Assembly: GCA_002778095.1 (NCBI GenBank)
Contig: PCDL01000001.1
Coordinates: 1 to 64,000, forward strand
Source: Fragosphaeria purpurea
Lineage: Eukaryota; Ascomycota; Sordariomycetes; Ophiostomatales; Ophiostomataceae
Direction: 5' to 3'
DNA: 64,000 nt
Part shown: positions 1 to 12,885 of the stretch, piece after piece
How the letters are laid out: each line of letters opens with the position of its first letter
How positions within the stretch are numbered: position 1 is the first letter of the stretch
Notes under the pieces: generated by a model
Database searches by the model: none
What the model was told of the DNA's origin: nothing
The model's input: only the letters and a program-made list of their open reading frames with translations
Made by a program: the position numbers and the translations under genes

Positions 1-65
1 ACCCTAACCCTAACCCTAACCCTAACCCTAACCCTAACCCTACACTAACCCTACACTAACCCTAC
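1..65. repeat. Telomere repeat array (CCCTAA)n
   Basis: The window begins with about seven CCCTAA units, the C-rich strand of the TTAGGG telomere repeat, so position 1 is the chromosome terminus. The inner part changes to CCCTACACTAA variant units (about 40-65) before unique DNA starts. The orientation, with the C-rich strand 5'->3' from the left end, is the one expected for a left telomere. Confidence 0.97.
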
Positions 66-479
66 GCTTAGAAAAGTAACGCCTTTACCTCCCCCGGCGA
101 TATAGTATAAATAAATATAATAATAGATATTATAACTTTACGATACCGATACTCTTCGGCCTCCTTTCGCCGTTATTTATTTTATACCTCGTCTTCCTTT
201 TACCGATTATAAATCTCCTATGGTAAAAAGTAACTATAGTAACTTTTAAATCGTTCGGCCTTACCTTCCGTTCGTAGATAACTTTATATCCGAAGCCTTA
301 TATTAAACACCTTTTAGTTAATCCCGTTACTTTATCGTACTACCTCGTAGTCTATTTTAATATAATCGGCGTTATTATCGGTTATATCTTATAAAGAGTA
401 AAACGTATAACCACTCGATAATTACTCCTTTAGTCGTACTTTAAATAACTTTACCTCTCTTACCTCGTGAATCGCCCTA

Positions 480-3400
480 CCTCGTTACTCGTTACGGATT
501 TACCGTACTTAAAGTTTCTACTCGCGGATTTTTACCTCCTCCTCCTCTTTACTTAACTCTAGATCGCTTAACCCGACGTCCTCGCTTATTACCCGGTATA
601 CGTCGTACTACTCTTTCCCGTCTTCGTAGTTATCCCGATTACTACGTTTATTTATCTTTAAATTTAAAACCGCTCGTTTATATACTCGTTTATTTATAAA
701 GTCGGTTACTACGCCTTTACGAACGGAACCTTCTCGTCTCCCGGATAACCCGTTAACGGCGACCCGAACGACGATAACCTCGCTCCGTTAACCGTCCCTC
801 CCGGCTCGTTTACTCTACTACGTATAGTTTATTATTTCGAACGGTATCTTTACGTATAAAACGACCTAAATATCCGGTACGTTAATCCCTAGCCCGAGTA
901 TATTAATAGTAACGATCACCCGCTTACCGCCGTACCGGTCTCTTTCCACCCCGCTTATTTAAACGCGTAGTCTCTCTACCTTTCCGTCTCGGTTATCGAC
1001 TTTTCGGTGGTACCCGTTATAACCTAACTCGGTCGTTAGAGTATCGGTTATTATAATAGTATTATAATATATAATTATCTTCGCCGGCTACGGATACGCT
1101 TCGAACTTTTTATTTAACACCTCGCGTACTTTAACCGTTAAAACCTCGTTAACTTCTTCGGTACGTACTACCGTTAACGTCTATACGTTATATACTATAT
1201 TCGAACGCGTCGTACTAGCCCGGATTATTATTATATCTTCGGGCCGCGTATAGATAAGCTTAAAGAATACCTTTTTTTTATTCGGTGGTAAAGTAACGGT
1301 TAAATAAACTATTTAAACGCCGATTAATATTAACCGTTCTAACTCCCGAAGCCGCGGCCGGAAGTCGGGCTTACCCTTTAAGATCGTATAAACCTCGTCG
1401 AATATAAACCCGTCTAGCTACGTTATTACCCGTAACCCCTCGATATAATCGTAGAACCGCTTCGTTATCGCCGACTCGGGCGTTATAAAAACGAACGATA
1501 CGGGCCCGGGAGATTAATCGTTACGCTACTCGGTATACGGGATCTTTATCCGGCGGTAACGCGTTATTAAGTCCCTTTATAACGATACTAACGGAATTAT
1601 TACTACGGTTACGCCGCCCGGATAGCTAACTACTAAAAGTATAAAGCCTAAACTCTTACCGCCCCCGGTTCTTATTACTATTACGATTAAACTCTTATTT
1701 ATTATAATCGCCTCGATCGCGTCCCGTTATACGCCCCGGAATACTACTTACTCGTTATAAAGCCGTTAAAGCTTACGGTTAATATTAATCCGACGGTATA
1801 ATTTTTATCTCTTTAACTATAATATTTAAAACGTTTTATAATAAATAGTTACGTTTTTACGCTTACGGCCCGGCTTAAGAACCTCGTTAAACCCGCCTAT
1901 CGCCGACGGGAAGCCGAGTAACCGGTACTACTTTTCGCTAATATAACGGAAGTTAACGCGTTATTCGTTAATTTTAAACGCCCCTTCTATAACGAGCCGT
2001 CCGTAAATTAAACCTACGATCTTAGACCCGTAACCCGCTTAAAGATTATACGGGCTATCCCCTTCGTCCTCGCTCTCGTTACTACTATCATCCGAGTCTA
2101 TCTCCTTTAATAGTCGTATATAAATCGTCGATACGCTTTAAAAGTACCGTCGCCCGATCGTCGTAAAAATATACCTCTAGTTATTAATACTAAGTTTCTA
2201 CCTATATATTATAACGTTATACTTTCGGATAATACGCGATAAACGTAGGGATATTTAATACTCTCCGGGCCCGAGCTTAAAAATATCTCGTCGGCCCTCC
2301 TTAACTTAGTTACTTTCGGTTTAACTACCTTCGGCTTAACTACCCTCCTTTATTATCTTATAGGCTACGTCGCTCTTTTATTAATTCTCGCTCCTTTAAT
2401 TACCTTCCATAGCTTAAAGACTAATATAAAAGCTAAACGTATTCTAAACGTTAACCTAGATATCTTCTTAAAACGGTAAGACGAGCTATAAAAAGTATAC
2501 TAATAACGTATTAACCTCGCGCGGTAAGAACCGGTGGATAATCTTAAGCCGTTCTATCGTTAAGAACCCCTTATATATCCCTATAATAATTATAACGAGC
2601 CCTTAATCTAGTAAGATATTACGGATACCTCCGTTAATTATATTACGATACCGGATCGTAAAAAGCTCGTATACGCGCGGCGGAAACCCGCCGTTAAAAT
2701 ATACTAGAAATACGAATAACTTTAAAGCCTTTTTAACCTAAATACTATATTAATATACCACCTTTACGTTTAACTCTATATTATTAACGCTTATAGATTT
2801 AACCCACCGGGCTTATAGATAATTATTTTATAAGATCGTTCGAATAACCTAACTTTAACTTACCCCGCCGTTACGCTTAGATAGTATATCGACGAAGGAA
2901 TAATTAATCCTTTTATCCGCCGTATTATTTAAAAGCTCGTCCTATATAATCTCGTATAACCTAAGTTAAACGGGGGATTAGTCCGAAAATTAATTTAAAA
3001 AAAGTAAATCTTTATAAAGTATAGTTTTAAGCTAGTAGACGGCTATCTATAATATCGCTTAAACGTCTAAAACACTAAGACGGATACCTTTAAAGACGAG
3101 TTACTTTTTATCTTTATCCTAACTTACCGAGCCCGGCGTTACTATATTATTTTAAGCCGTTATCCTAAAGTTACGGAGCCGGATAATAAACTACGTCGGC
3201 GTCGTCTCCCACCCTACCCCCCCGCCTACTATAAACCGGCGCGTTATCTCGGAGATAAGTATAAAGTAACTCGGGTTATACTCTTTTACTTCTTCTTAAC
3301 TTTAACCCCTTTATACCTTTTATTAAATCGCTTTAACCCGTTAATTAACCGTATACTTAATAAGATAAAGACGAGATACGGTTATAATTATAAAGAGCTT

Positions 3401-4400
3401 CGGCGTAAAGTTAGTATAACCCTCTTAAGTCCTATTTACGCGGATACTAAAAACGGTTAAGAAGTTAATTAGAATACTCTCGTACTCGGTATCTTTTATA
3501 AAATAGTTAAGAACGGTAATATATAGCTCGAGTACGTCGCTTTCGAGTTAGTCGAGAAGTTTAGTAACCGCGGGGGCTTTTAAGTCGCCGCCGTACTTTT
3601 ATTAAATATCCGTTAAATTATCTACGTACTTTATTATAATATCGTACGTACTTTATTATCGTTAACTTAACTTAAATAACGGTCGATCGGCCTTATCCTC
3701 GAACGATATATAACGTATAATATATACGATAAACTATTTAATTATAAACGTATACCACCTTTACGTTTCGGGCTTAAAGCGGAAGTAGAACGGTTTACTC
3801 CTCTCTTTAACGAGCTTTATACGGTTAACTTCGAAAAGTGTATTTTAAAAGACGGTGTCCGGGCTAATAACGGCTTTAACGCGGCTTACTATCCGATCGA
3901 ACGCGGTATAAATAAATCGGAGTTAAATATCGTCGGACGTTTCTAGGTCCGCCGGGTCGTTATCGTACTTTATAAAGAGTAACCCGCGTAAAAAATCCTT
4001 TTTCCTATTAAAGTCCTTTAAATAAAGAGTAAACTTAAAACGATAGAGTTACGGATTCGGCGTAGTAAAGTCGTCCTCCACCTCGATCCGCCCTACTTTT
4101 TAATACCGGATAATATTACCCGTCTTTTAAAATATATCGACGGTTACGTAAAGTCGAGCTTCGGATACTTCTTTTTATAATATCGGTTAATAAAGATCTT
4201 ATCCCCTAGTTACCTTAAATAGTTCGTTTTAGAATCCCCTTAAGAAGAGCCGTTAATAATAAATATTAATCCTTTACGGTCTATTCTTTCGTTCCTTTTC
4301 GGTTATAACGGCGGAGTAACGTCCTCCTTTAAGCCTTTCGTCCTATTAATAATCCTTCTTTAAATATTCCCGAATCCGTCGTAAATCTACGTCTATAAAC
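480..4400 (-). pseudogene. Telomere-linked RecQ-type helicase (TLH), RIP-inactivated
   Basis: Reading the minus strand through RIP stops (CAA/CAG turned into TAA/TAG) gives a RecQ-like helicase of the telomere-linked class. A Walker A motif RTGGGKSL lies at about 1648-1672, followed by PGGVTVVIIPLVSL. A DEVY box, probably DECH before mutation, lies at about 1391-1413. Motif V (LGLGINVPDI) and a motif VI-like KRAGRDG lie at about 785-900. Sequence upstream (about 1.9-2.1 kb) still reads as protein, with an acidic Ser/Asp/Glu stretch, so the gene probably extends towards 4.4 kb, but I found no start. Transcription would run towards the telomere. Many in-frame stops make this a pseudogene. Such helicase genes are known next to telomeres in several ascomycetes. 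The family and core limits are well supported and the outer limits are estimates. Confidence 0.8.
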
Positions 4401-4507
4401 CGATAATCTAGCTCGGACGTACTTTCGTCGATAAATTAATACCGAAACCCCCCTCTACCTAGCGTACCTAAGACCGCGATTAACGGTATATCGTCGGGTA
4501 TAAATAG

Positions 4508-4512
4508 TAAAC
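4508..4512. repeat. Target-site duplication TAAAC (left)
   Basis: The five bases TAAAC directly precede the 5' LTR and occur again directly after the 3' LTR (12881-12885). A 5-bp duplication is usual for Ty3/Gypsy integration and fixes both ends of the element. Confidence 0.85.
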
Positions 4513-4777
4513 TATTACGGATAAAGGTTATTCCTATAGGAAACCCCGCGGATTACCCCGCGGCCTAGGATAAAGAAGTGGGTATCGGACTTAAGGTGGA
4601 ATCCACCTAGATTCCACTTAGAGTCTATGGCTATTCTTATTATATATATCGGGTACCGCTTACTTCTATAGAATAAAAGAAGGGTAAGAGTTAATCTTAA
4701 TAACACTTACCCCCTACTATTAAGATTTAGGCTATATTCCTATATTATCCTACCCTTACTTATAAAACCCCTTAATA
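4513..4777 (+). repeat. 5' LTR of the chromovirus
   Basis: 265 bp, starting TATTACGGATAAAGG and ending CCCCTTAATA. It is colinear with the LTRs at 12616-12880 and 59647-59911. It is more heavily C-to-T/G-to-A mutated than the 3' LTR, although the two were identical at insertion. Confidence 0.92.
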
Positions 4778-4859
4778 ATTCTAACTCTTCTATTAACTAA
4801 GTAACCGTAAGGAATTCTAGAAGTATAGCTTCTTAGTCGAAGGGAAATTCGAAAGGAAA

Positions 4860-7800
4860 ACGAACCCCCGCTAGAAGTGTTTAAATCCCGGTAAAACCCG
4901 TAAAGGCTAGACCGTCTTAGCCGTCTAACGTTATAGTGACCGCTACGGAAGGGGGCGACGTATCTATATCTATAATAAATAACGTACCGCTTCCGATATC
5001 TTCCGTCGAAACCTAACTCGAAGGGGAAAACGTACGGGTATAATAGTTAACCCAGTTAGAAGTAGTTCGACGTTAAGTAAGGGAGCTCGAGATTAAACTC
5101 GGAATCCGATAAGAAACCCCCGAGTTTAGTGTGGTAAGCGAGCCTTAAGTAACGAGGGCGCCCCGAAGGACGGCCGCGCTATTAAAAGAAGACGACTTTA
5201 GCGATAACCCCGACGAAAACTTTAACGACGAGTCCTCCTCGAACGAAAAAGGAGAATCGCGGCGCGATAAAGGGAAAGACGTCACCCTACCGTCGCCCGA
5301 AAAATATCGCGAAAATTATATATTCTAATAACGGGACGATTAGAAGGCGGCGTTAGTTCGCTTATTTAAAGCCGCTCTACGGAAATTCGGCCTAAAAAGG
5401 TAACGGATTCTAATGGTATTAAGCCTAATAGAAGCTCCGTACCCGACGTAATAGGAATAATACGTGGAGGCGTTAGAACTAGACGAATAGGTGATAATAG
5501 TTAAGTCGTAGGTAGCGTTCGAGATTTAGCTAGCCACTCTAGCCCTAGAATCGGGAGATACTTACCTTATTACTATATCCCGGTATCTTAAAGCCAGGTA
5601 GAATTTAGGGTAATCCCCGATAGAGTATAATATTATATTACGCTCCCTCGAAAAGAAAATTAATCCGCTCTTACCGCGGTTTACTTATACCCGCTTCTTC
5701 CTTAGGTTAACTAGAGAAACTTAGTATAGCTTAGTTATAGGCGGATTTAACTCGGATTCCCCCCGGACTAAGGTTTTATAGCGCGCGGAAAAAATCTAGA
5801 AATAAAACGGATTTTCGCGTAGGGTATAACGAGACCGCCCCTTAGAAAAAAGGAATTTACCTAGTAGTTAAAGTAAAGAACGGTTATTTAAACGGCGAAA
5901 GACGTAGCCCCGTCCTTCTAGAAACCCTTAGGGCTTAAAGTAATAGTCCTCGGGTTTCGAGAGACTATCTACGGAAATATTAAGACGACCTCCGAGCCTT
6001 CGAACGGTGACTTATTTTTATTATTAGAAAAAGGGTTATTATTTAAGTGTTTATCTAGAGAAAGCGGCCGGAAAACTAGCGGTTATCTAGTCGGTTAGAG
6101 CGTAGAGGGAGATAAACGTTAAGAAAAAGGGAAAAGTTAAGGCGGGTTAAGTAGTCTTAGCCTAGACCCGCCTATAATTCCTATAAGGCGACTATTTTTC
6201 ACGTACGGCTATCTTAATACTCCGGGTTATTAGAGAGTGCTTATAGACTTAGATAGTAACGGCGAAATCGACGCCGTCTTTACTACCTTTACTCGGGAGT
6301 AGGACCTCTAGGAAGTCTATAAGACTATCTTAAGACTCCGGGTTATTAGTAATTAGTGGGCTAAGGGACGTGGGGTGTTCCGGGTTCCGTTAATCCTTAC
6401 CGATAACTACGGGGCCACCCGAAAATTTTCCCGGATTTACGTTAAAGTAGACCGCGCACCGAAAGATCACCCGATTCTACTAGGAATACCTACGTTAGTC
6501 GACTATAATATTTCGCTCTATACGGGTATAAGAAGATAGGCGTACGGGCTAGACATTAGTAAGATTCGGATTAATACTCCGCGGAGATTCGTTAAATATA
6601 CGTTTAATACGGCTATACTCTTTACGTTAGTAGTAGTGGAGTATCTAGCTTTACCGGACGAAGACGATAAGTCGAACTATAAAACGGATAGGTTTAGCAC
6701 CTCGATAGATTCCGACGGGATTCCTATTAGACTTTAAGATTTTAAGGACGTCTTCTCGCCTAAGGGCGCGGCGTCTCTCCCTTTATATCGAGGAGTAGAC
6801 TATATAATTAAGCTTATTCTAGGCACTTAACCTCCGTATAATACTATCTATCCGCTTTTACCGCGCGAGCTTAGAGCTCTTCGAGAATATCTCTTAAAAG
6901 TAAGGGAAAAGGGTTAGATCCGAAAGTCTAAGAGCCTAGCTAGGGCTCCTATCCTATTTATACCTAAGAAGGATGGCTCTCTTCGACTCTATATAGATTA
7001 CCGGGGTCTTAATAGAATTATAGTGAAAAACCGGTATCCTCTACCCCTAATCTCTAAGATTTTGGATAGGATTTAGGGGTCTAAAGTCTTCTCGAAGATC
7101 GATATTAAGGATACTTACTACCGTATTCGTATCTAAAAAGGAGATGAATAGAAGATAACGTTTCGTACTCGTTATAGTTATTACGAGTACCTAGTCCTAC
7201 CGTTTAGGTTAACTAACGCTCTAACTACTTTTTAAAGCTATATCCACTAGACTCTCCACGGACTCCTTAACGTTTTTTATATCGCGTACCTCGACGACGT
7301 ACTTATTTTCTTTAAGTTAGAAGATAAATATATAGATTATTTACGATAAGTCTTTAACCGTCTAAGGGAGGTAGAGTTATTCGTAAACGAGGGAAAGTGC
7401 TAGTTTTACCGTAAGGAAATCGAATTTTTAGAATTTATCCTAACTTCCAAGGGAGTCTCTATAAATCTTAAGCGGGTTAAAATTATTTCGGAATAGGAGA
7501 TACCTATCACTTTCTATAATATATAGGTGTTTCTCGGTTTCTATAACTTCTACCGACGGTTTATCCACTATTACGCTTAAAAGGCGCGGCCACTAACGGA
7601 CTAACTGGTCGGAATAAAAAATAATAGGAAACCTAGTAATACCTTTATAGGCCCGTTAAAAAAGTAAGCTTTTCGAGAGCTACGCGACTCTTTTCTATAC
7701 GCGCCGCTCTTACGTTATTACGACCTAACGAAACCTATTAAAGTTAAAACGGATACGTCCGCTTTTATAATGGTAAGAATCCTATCGTAGTTATTTAAAG

Positions 7801-9910
7801 ATAACCGGTGGTATCTTATAGCTTTCTAGTCTCGAAAGTTTAAGGGCGTTAAGTTACGTTATAGAACACCCGATTAAGAGCTAATAACGATTATATACTC
7901 CTTTAAGGAATAAAGGTAGTATCTAGAGGGAGTTACTTCGAAGGTGGAAGTTTTATCGGATTATACTAATCTAAGGACTTTCGTAACGTAAACGAAGTTA
8001 AGTAACCGCTAGGTACGTTAGTGTATATACCTTACGCCGTTCGAGTTCGAGATCCTACATCGCCCTAGTTCGAAAAACCTAGCTAATAGGCTATCGCGTC
8101 GACTAGATTATAAGGGGGATTAGGACCCGATAGAGTACCTTCTTAAGTTATAAAGGAAGTTAACTAGTTTAGGATTTCGATAAGATTCCGACGGGAAGCC
8201 GGTAGACGACGGTTTACCCTAACTAGTGGCTTAGGTAATTATAGCCACCGAAGGGGGCTAAGGTAACGACCTACGCGAGGTCGAGATTACCTTAGGAATT
8301 CCCCTAAAGGACGAGCCGTTTAACACCGAAGGATAGGTGGTAAATATAAATATAGTGGTATTTAAGGACCTAGGATTTATAATTATAAAACGGCTAATTC
8401 TAGTTATAATAATAAGAGTAATACTTACGGGTATACTTTCTATGGATTTTAAGGAGTCGCGGCCGTTAATAACGGTAGTAGCTAAAAGCTAAAGAAATGA
8501 CCTAAAATACCGGCGGATTATAAAGATAATCCGTAATAACGATCCCGCTCCTAAAAGGAACTAGGTAGTGGAAGAAGATCTCTTACTTTAACGAGGACGA
8601 ACCGTCGTCCTTACTAGCGATACGATAAAATAAGAGGTTTTCGGACGGTATTACGATAGCCCTCTCGCGGGCTATTATAAACGGAAACGGACGTTAGATT
8701 TAATCTAAAAGAAGTTTTATTAAAAAGGAATGATTACGGATATCTATAAGTATATAGATCGTTATAAGGTGTACTAAGTAATTAAACTAAGAAGGTATCG
8801 ACTATTCGGTTAATTAGAACCCTTACTAATTCCCGAGTTACCTTAGTAAGAGATTACGATAGATTTTATCACCGGACTTCCACCGGTTTTCGACGGGATT
8901 TAAAAGCTTAACGCTATTCTCGTAGTAATCGATAGATTAACTAAAATGGCTATCTTTATTCCTATAATAATAACGATCACTACGTCCGAATTAGTATCGC
9001 TTCTATATAGTAAGGTCTAATTAAGGTTCGGCCCACCGAAAGAAATCGTCTCGGACTATGGCCCGATTTTCACTAGTAAATATTAGGCTAAAGTTTACCG
9101 TAACCTTTTAATTCGCTTTAGACTTTCGACGGCTTTCCACCCTTAGACGGATAAATAAATAAAGAGATTAAACTAGACCTTAGAATAGTACCTTCGCGCT
9201 TTTATTAACGAACTCTAAAATAACTAGTTAATATTACTTTAAACTATAGAGTTTACGTATAATAACGTAATTAACGAAACCACCGGTGTATCACTTAACG
9301 AGATACTACTTAGTTTCCGACCGGATTTCTATATAGGCCCTAAGGACGTGTCTATAAGAAGGGGGGTGCTAGCCGTAACGTTAAGAGAAATAAAGCTTAT
9401 AACGGTTAGGGAACTCGTTAGATAACGTATAGAAAAGGCCTAGGAATCGTAGAAGAAGTACTATAATAAAAAATATTAGCCGATAAGGTTCGTTAAAGGG
9501 GATTTAGTCTTATTATCGATAAAAAATATTCGTTTAAAAGTACCCTAGAAAAAACTAGTACCTAAGTTCGTCGGTCCCTTTAAAGTTTTAAAAGCCGTGG
9601 GAAATTAAGTATATAGGCTAGCGTTACTAAACGTGTACCACCGGCTATATAATATATTCTCGGTGTCCTTATTAGAACCCTAGAAGAAACTAAAGGGATT
9701 TAGCCCGGATATACCGATACTAGCTCTAAAAGACGATCCGAATATATAGGAAGTTAAAGCGGTCTTACGAGAGAAGAAGTACGAAAGCGAGACTTACTTC
9801 TTAATTAAATGGAAGGACTAGCCTTACGAGTATAACTAGTAGGTTCCTAAGGAGGATATGGATACTCCGGAGGTAATTAAGGCTATACGGGAAAAATCGA
9901 AAAAGTAAGT
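4860..9910 (+). pseudogene. Gag-Pol of the chromovirus (RT, RNase H, integrase, chromodomain)
   Basis: Decayed polyprotein gene of the element at 4513-12880. Readable blocks are the RT fingers (IPKKDGSLRLY, then YRGLNR), the palm with YLDDVLIF at about 7287-7310, a RNase H segment around 7.74-8.0 kb, the integrase core (DRLTKM; VSDYGPIF, probably the second catalytic Asp region) around 8.9-9.1 kb and a chromodomain around 9.77-9.91 kb. Internal stops are nearly all TAA/TAG at positions where the family has Gln or Trp, as expected from CpA-to-TpA mutation. I could not define the gag start or a protease active site with confidence. Confidence 0.85.
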
Positions 9911-10149
9911 ATAAGGTAAATCTTACGGGAAAAGAGGTAGACCGAAGGGCGTTAAAATAAAAATAAAATAAAATTTCCTCCCCGAAGGGGGTTAAAAAGA
10001 GACGCCTAAGATATTAAACGCCTCCCGCGCGCCGCGCGGCCGTAAACGGAAAAAATAATAAAGATAAAAAAAAAAATAAAAAATTAAAATTATAAATAAA
10101 AAACCTAAAAACTACGTACCCTCCCGGGCTAGAGAATAAAGAAAACCCT

Positions 10150-12248
10150 TAAGCCTAAGCTAGGCTAAACGTAATTAATACCTTACGTTATTCCTCCTCG
10201 CTTATATACCCGGTAAACTTCTCCCGGAGTCCGGCCGCCGCCCGCTTTATACCCGCCCGAAGACGGGTATAGAATAGGTCGCCGGGCTCTAACCGCGGTA
10301 GTATAGGGGCCCCTAAGGGCGCGCCGCCGGCGCGTAGCGCCCCCCGGGCGGCTAGGACTAGCGCCTAGTAGGCGCGCCGGGCCTAAGTCGATATTAGTTT
10401 TATAGTTATTTAATATATTATAGGATTAAGGGGACTTACCGGTAAGTTTTATATCGGCCCCGAAAGGCCGAACACCTTACTATACTCGTATATAACGTGG
10501 ACGATAAGCTACGTTAGTCTAAGTACGATACGCCGGGTAGAGGCCTATCGCCCGGGGTACGCCGCTAACGGCCCCGAATATAGTACCTTTACCGCGGTAA
10601 CGCCGCGTAATAGAAGGGCGTAGTCCCCGACCATTAACCTATAAATCTAAGTAAAAACTAGTTATATTAACTAGCCGGAATAAATTAATAAGTAATATAA
10701 TAAGAAAAGAAACGGACTTACGGGTTAATAAAGGCCGGACCCGTAGGTCTTACTAGTATATTTTACACTAGTAGGCCCTAGGGCCGGCTCGTAAGGAAAC
10801 GTTAAAGGTTTCGTAGGAGCCCTACGGGAACCCGCCGAAAAATATCCCGCGTACGGGAAGTCCGGCTAACGCTCCTACGCGGGGAGCGTTACTAACGCGA
10901 GTAACGCCGGTAATATATTACCACCGACGCCACCCTCCTCGTCGTCCGCGGCCCCCTCGGCCGCGTCCTCGTCCTCGTCCGCCGCGTCCGGCGCCGTTAC
11001 CGGATTCCTATAAGAATCCGGCGCGGTAGCCCGGGTACGACGCCGAGGGGAAGAGCGGACGGGGGGACCTACGTCCGCCTCGTCGTCGTCGTTATTATCG
11101 TCGCCGTCTACGACGGTATTATTATTATTACGGCGGCGGCGGCGGCGGTTATTATTATTATTACTACTATCGCTCGTCGCGTCGTCGTCGTCGCCCTACG
11201 CGGCGACGGGGGCTTACGGGGCGGGCGGGGGTAGTGCGGGAGTTATTAGGTTTCTAGTAGTATTCTCTTAGCCGCTCGAGGCGGCCGCCGTCTTACGGCG
11301 TTTATAGCTACGGTTATTACTAGCCGCCTAGTTAGCGTTTTAGCTATTATCGTTACCGCCGCCCGCTAACGGCGCGTATTTCCGCTTATAAGCGGACACC
11401 GCCGGGACACCGGTAGGAACGGGCTAGGGGCGCGGGGGCCGGGGCGCGGGCGTAAGGGGCGGAGGCGGTAGGGCCGCCGGAGCGGTAATTAGAATTTAAT
11501 TAGAATTATAACCCGACTTTTTACTCTTTTTTTTCTTTTTATTCTTATTCTTATCTTTATTCTTACTCTTCTTCCCTTACGGGAAGGGCTCGTCGGCGAA
11601 AGGAGGTATATTCTAAACTATAAATATTAATATCGGATTCCCTTATATTTCCCGCTTTTACCTAACCGCGTACTCTACTAAGAATCTTATAAGAAACTTA
11701 CTATAATTAAATAGGTTAAAAAAGAGAAAGGATAGACGATATTAAGACGACTTTATTAATAATAAAAAGAAAAATTAAAAGTTACGAAAGGAAAAAATAA
11801 GGAAATTCTAATCGTTCCTTTTAAAAAATAAGTAAGGCTAGAGTAAGAGAAAAGAGAAAATTTTTAATAGAACCTAGGCGGATTCCTAGCGTTTTATAAA
11901 TAAATAATACTACGCGCTCTTCTATAGGTTTTTACGGGTAAACGAAGCTCGTTATTACTAGGACGATAAACGAACTTTCGTTAGATAAAGAAGGAGCGAT
12001 AAACGACGAAAATAAGGTTAATACGTACGTAAACGGACTATAAACCGATATTAGTATTATATTTAGTTTTTTTAACGTCTATCGTTAAGCCCGTTCGCCT
12101 TTATCGGTAGAATAAATAAACTAGGTTCTTTAAGGAATCTTACGATACTCCCACTAGTAAAGAGAGTTACCGGATACGTCGATAAAGTCCACTCTTCTCC
12201 GTAGGCCTTTCTCACTAAGAAGTTACCGGGATATAAAGAGATCGCCAT
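10150..12248 (-). pseudogene. Antisense GC-rich reading frame inside the chromovirus
   Basis: On the minus strand, between the chromodomain and the 3' LTR, a long reading frame can be followed. Its stops are almost all TAA/TAG where Gln would be restored. A candidate start is the ATG at 12246-12248, followed by about 58 sense codons beginning MAISLYPGNFLVRK. A further stretch from about 11.74 kb down to about 10.7 kb has a Lys-rich block (about 11.5-11.6 kb, a likely nuclear signal), a Pro-rich block, and runs of Asp, Asn and Arg, then a more ordered C-terminal part. The 10.9-11.5 kb part is clearly GC-rich compared with its surroundings. I do not recognise the protein. The N-terminus has only a vague likeness to PWWP-type chromatin domains, which I would not rely on. 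It may be an antisense ORF of the element or a captured host gene. Limits and introns are uncertain. Confidence 0.55.
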
Positions 12249-12615
12249 TTTCTTTCTCCCGTCTTTCTTTCGAAGAGTTAACGCGTCTTTTATCCGTTAG
12301 CCACCTTATAATCGCTTTTCTTTTAACCTATACACGTCCCTTTATAATTCTTAGTATACTACTTCCACCTACCGATATTACGGGATTCCTTTAGGTTCTT
12401 ACTAGAATCTAACGTAATAAAGCGATTAGGTTTTTTATTCCCTAAAGGGTTTTTTCTTTTATTTTTAAAAATAAGGTTTTTCTTATCTTTTCTTTATTCC
12501 CTAAAGGGTTTCTTTTTTTCCCTTATTTTCTTCTACTTTTTACTCTTTCTTCGTTCTTTATCGTCCTTTAGTCTAACGCGCGCCCGGGACTATACGCGTA
12601 GGAAGGGGGGATAAT

Positions 12616-12880
12616 TATTACGGATAAAGGTTATTCCTATAGGAAACCCCGCGGATTACCCCGCGGCCTAGGATAAAGAAGTGGGTATCGGACTTAAGGT
12701 GGAATCCACCCAGATTCTACCTAAAGTCTATGGCTATTCCTATTATATATATCGGGTACCGCCCACTTCTATAGAATAAAAGAAGGGTAAGAGTTAGTCT
12801 TAATAACACTCACCCCCTACCATTAAGATTCAGGCTATATTCCTATGTTATCCTACCCTTACTTATAAAACCCCTTAATA
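12616..12880 (+). repeat. 3' LTR of the chromovirus
   Basis: 265 bp, colinear with 4513-4777, preceded by a purine tract and followed by the duplication TAAAC at 12881-12885. It keeps several CA/TG sites (for example TCAGG and TATG near 12,825-12,850) that are TA in the 5' LTR. Confidence 0.92.
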
Positions 12881-12885
12881 TAAAC
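12881..12885. repeat. Target-site duplication TAAAC (right)
   Basis: Exact copy of 4508-4512, directly after the 3' LTR. Confidence 0.85.

Larger units (their letters stand above)
4513..12880 (+). mobile_element. Complete Ty3/Gypsy chromovirus, RIP-inactivated
   Basis: An 8,368-bp LTR retrotransposon bounded by two 265-bp LTRs and the TAAAC duplication. In order on the plus strand it holds a gag-like region (about 4.86-6.2 kb), reverse transcriptase (IPKKDGSLRLY at about 6960-6992, YLDD at 7287-7298), RNase H (KTDTSAF, about 7.75 kb), integrase (DRLTKM near 8.93 kb and FGPPKEIVSDYGPIF near 9.03 kb) and a C-terminal chromodomain (LIKWKD near 9.80 kb). This RT-RNaseH-IN-chromodomain order defines a chromovirus. 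A purine tract (about 12599-12611) just before the 3' LTR fits a polypurine tract. The original TG...CA LTR ends now read TA...TA. The frame is full of RIP stops, so the copy is dead. About 2.7 kb lies between chromodomain and 3' LTR, far more than usual, and holds an antisense reading frame listed separately. Confidence 0.93.

Noticed and set aside
4515..4706. Short open frame on the minus strand
   Set aside because: It lies wholly inside the 5' LTR, has no domain, and exists only because LTR sequence happens to lack stops in that frame.
4513..12880. Starship-type giant element or a biosynthetic cluster in the left 30 kb
   Set aside because: No tyrosine recombinase, PKS, NRPS or terpene motif is readable; the content is explained by helicases, a chromovirus and tandem repeats.
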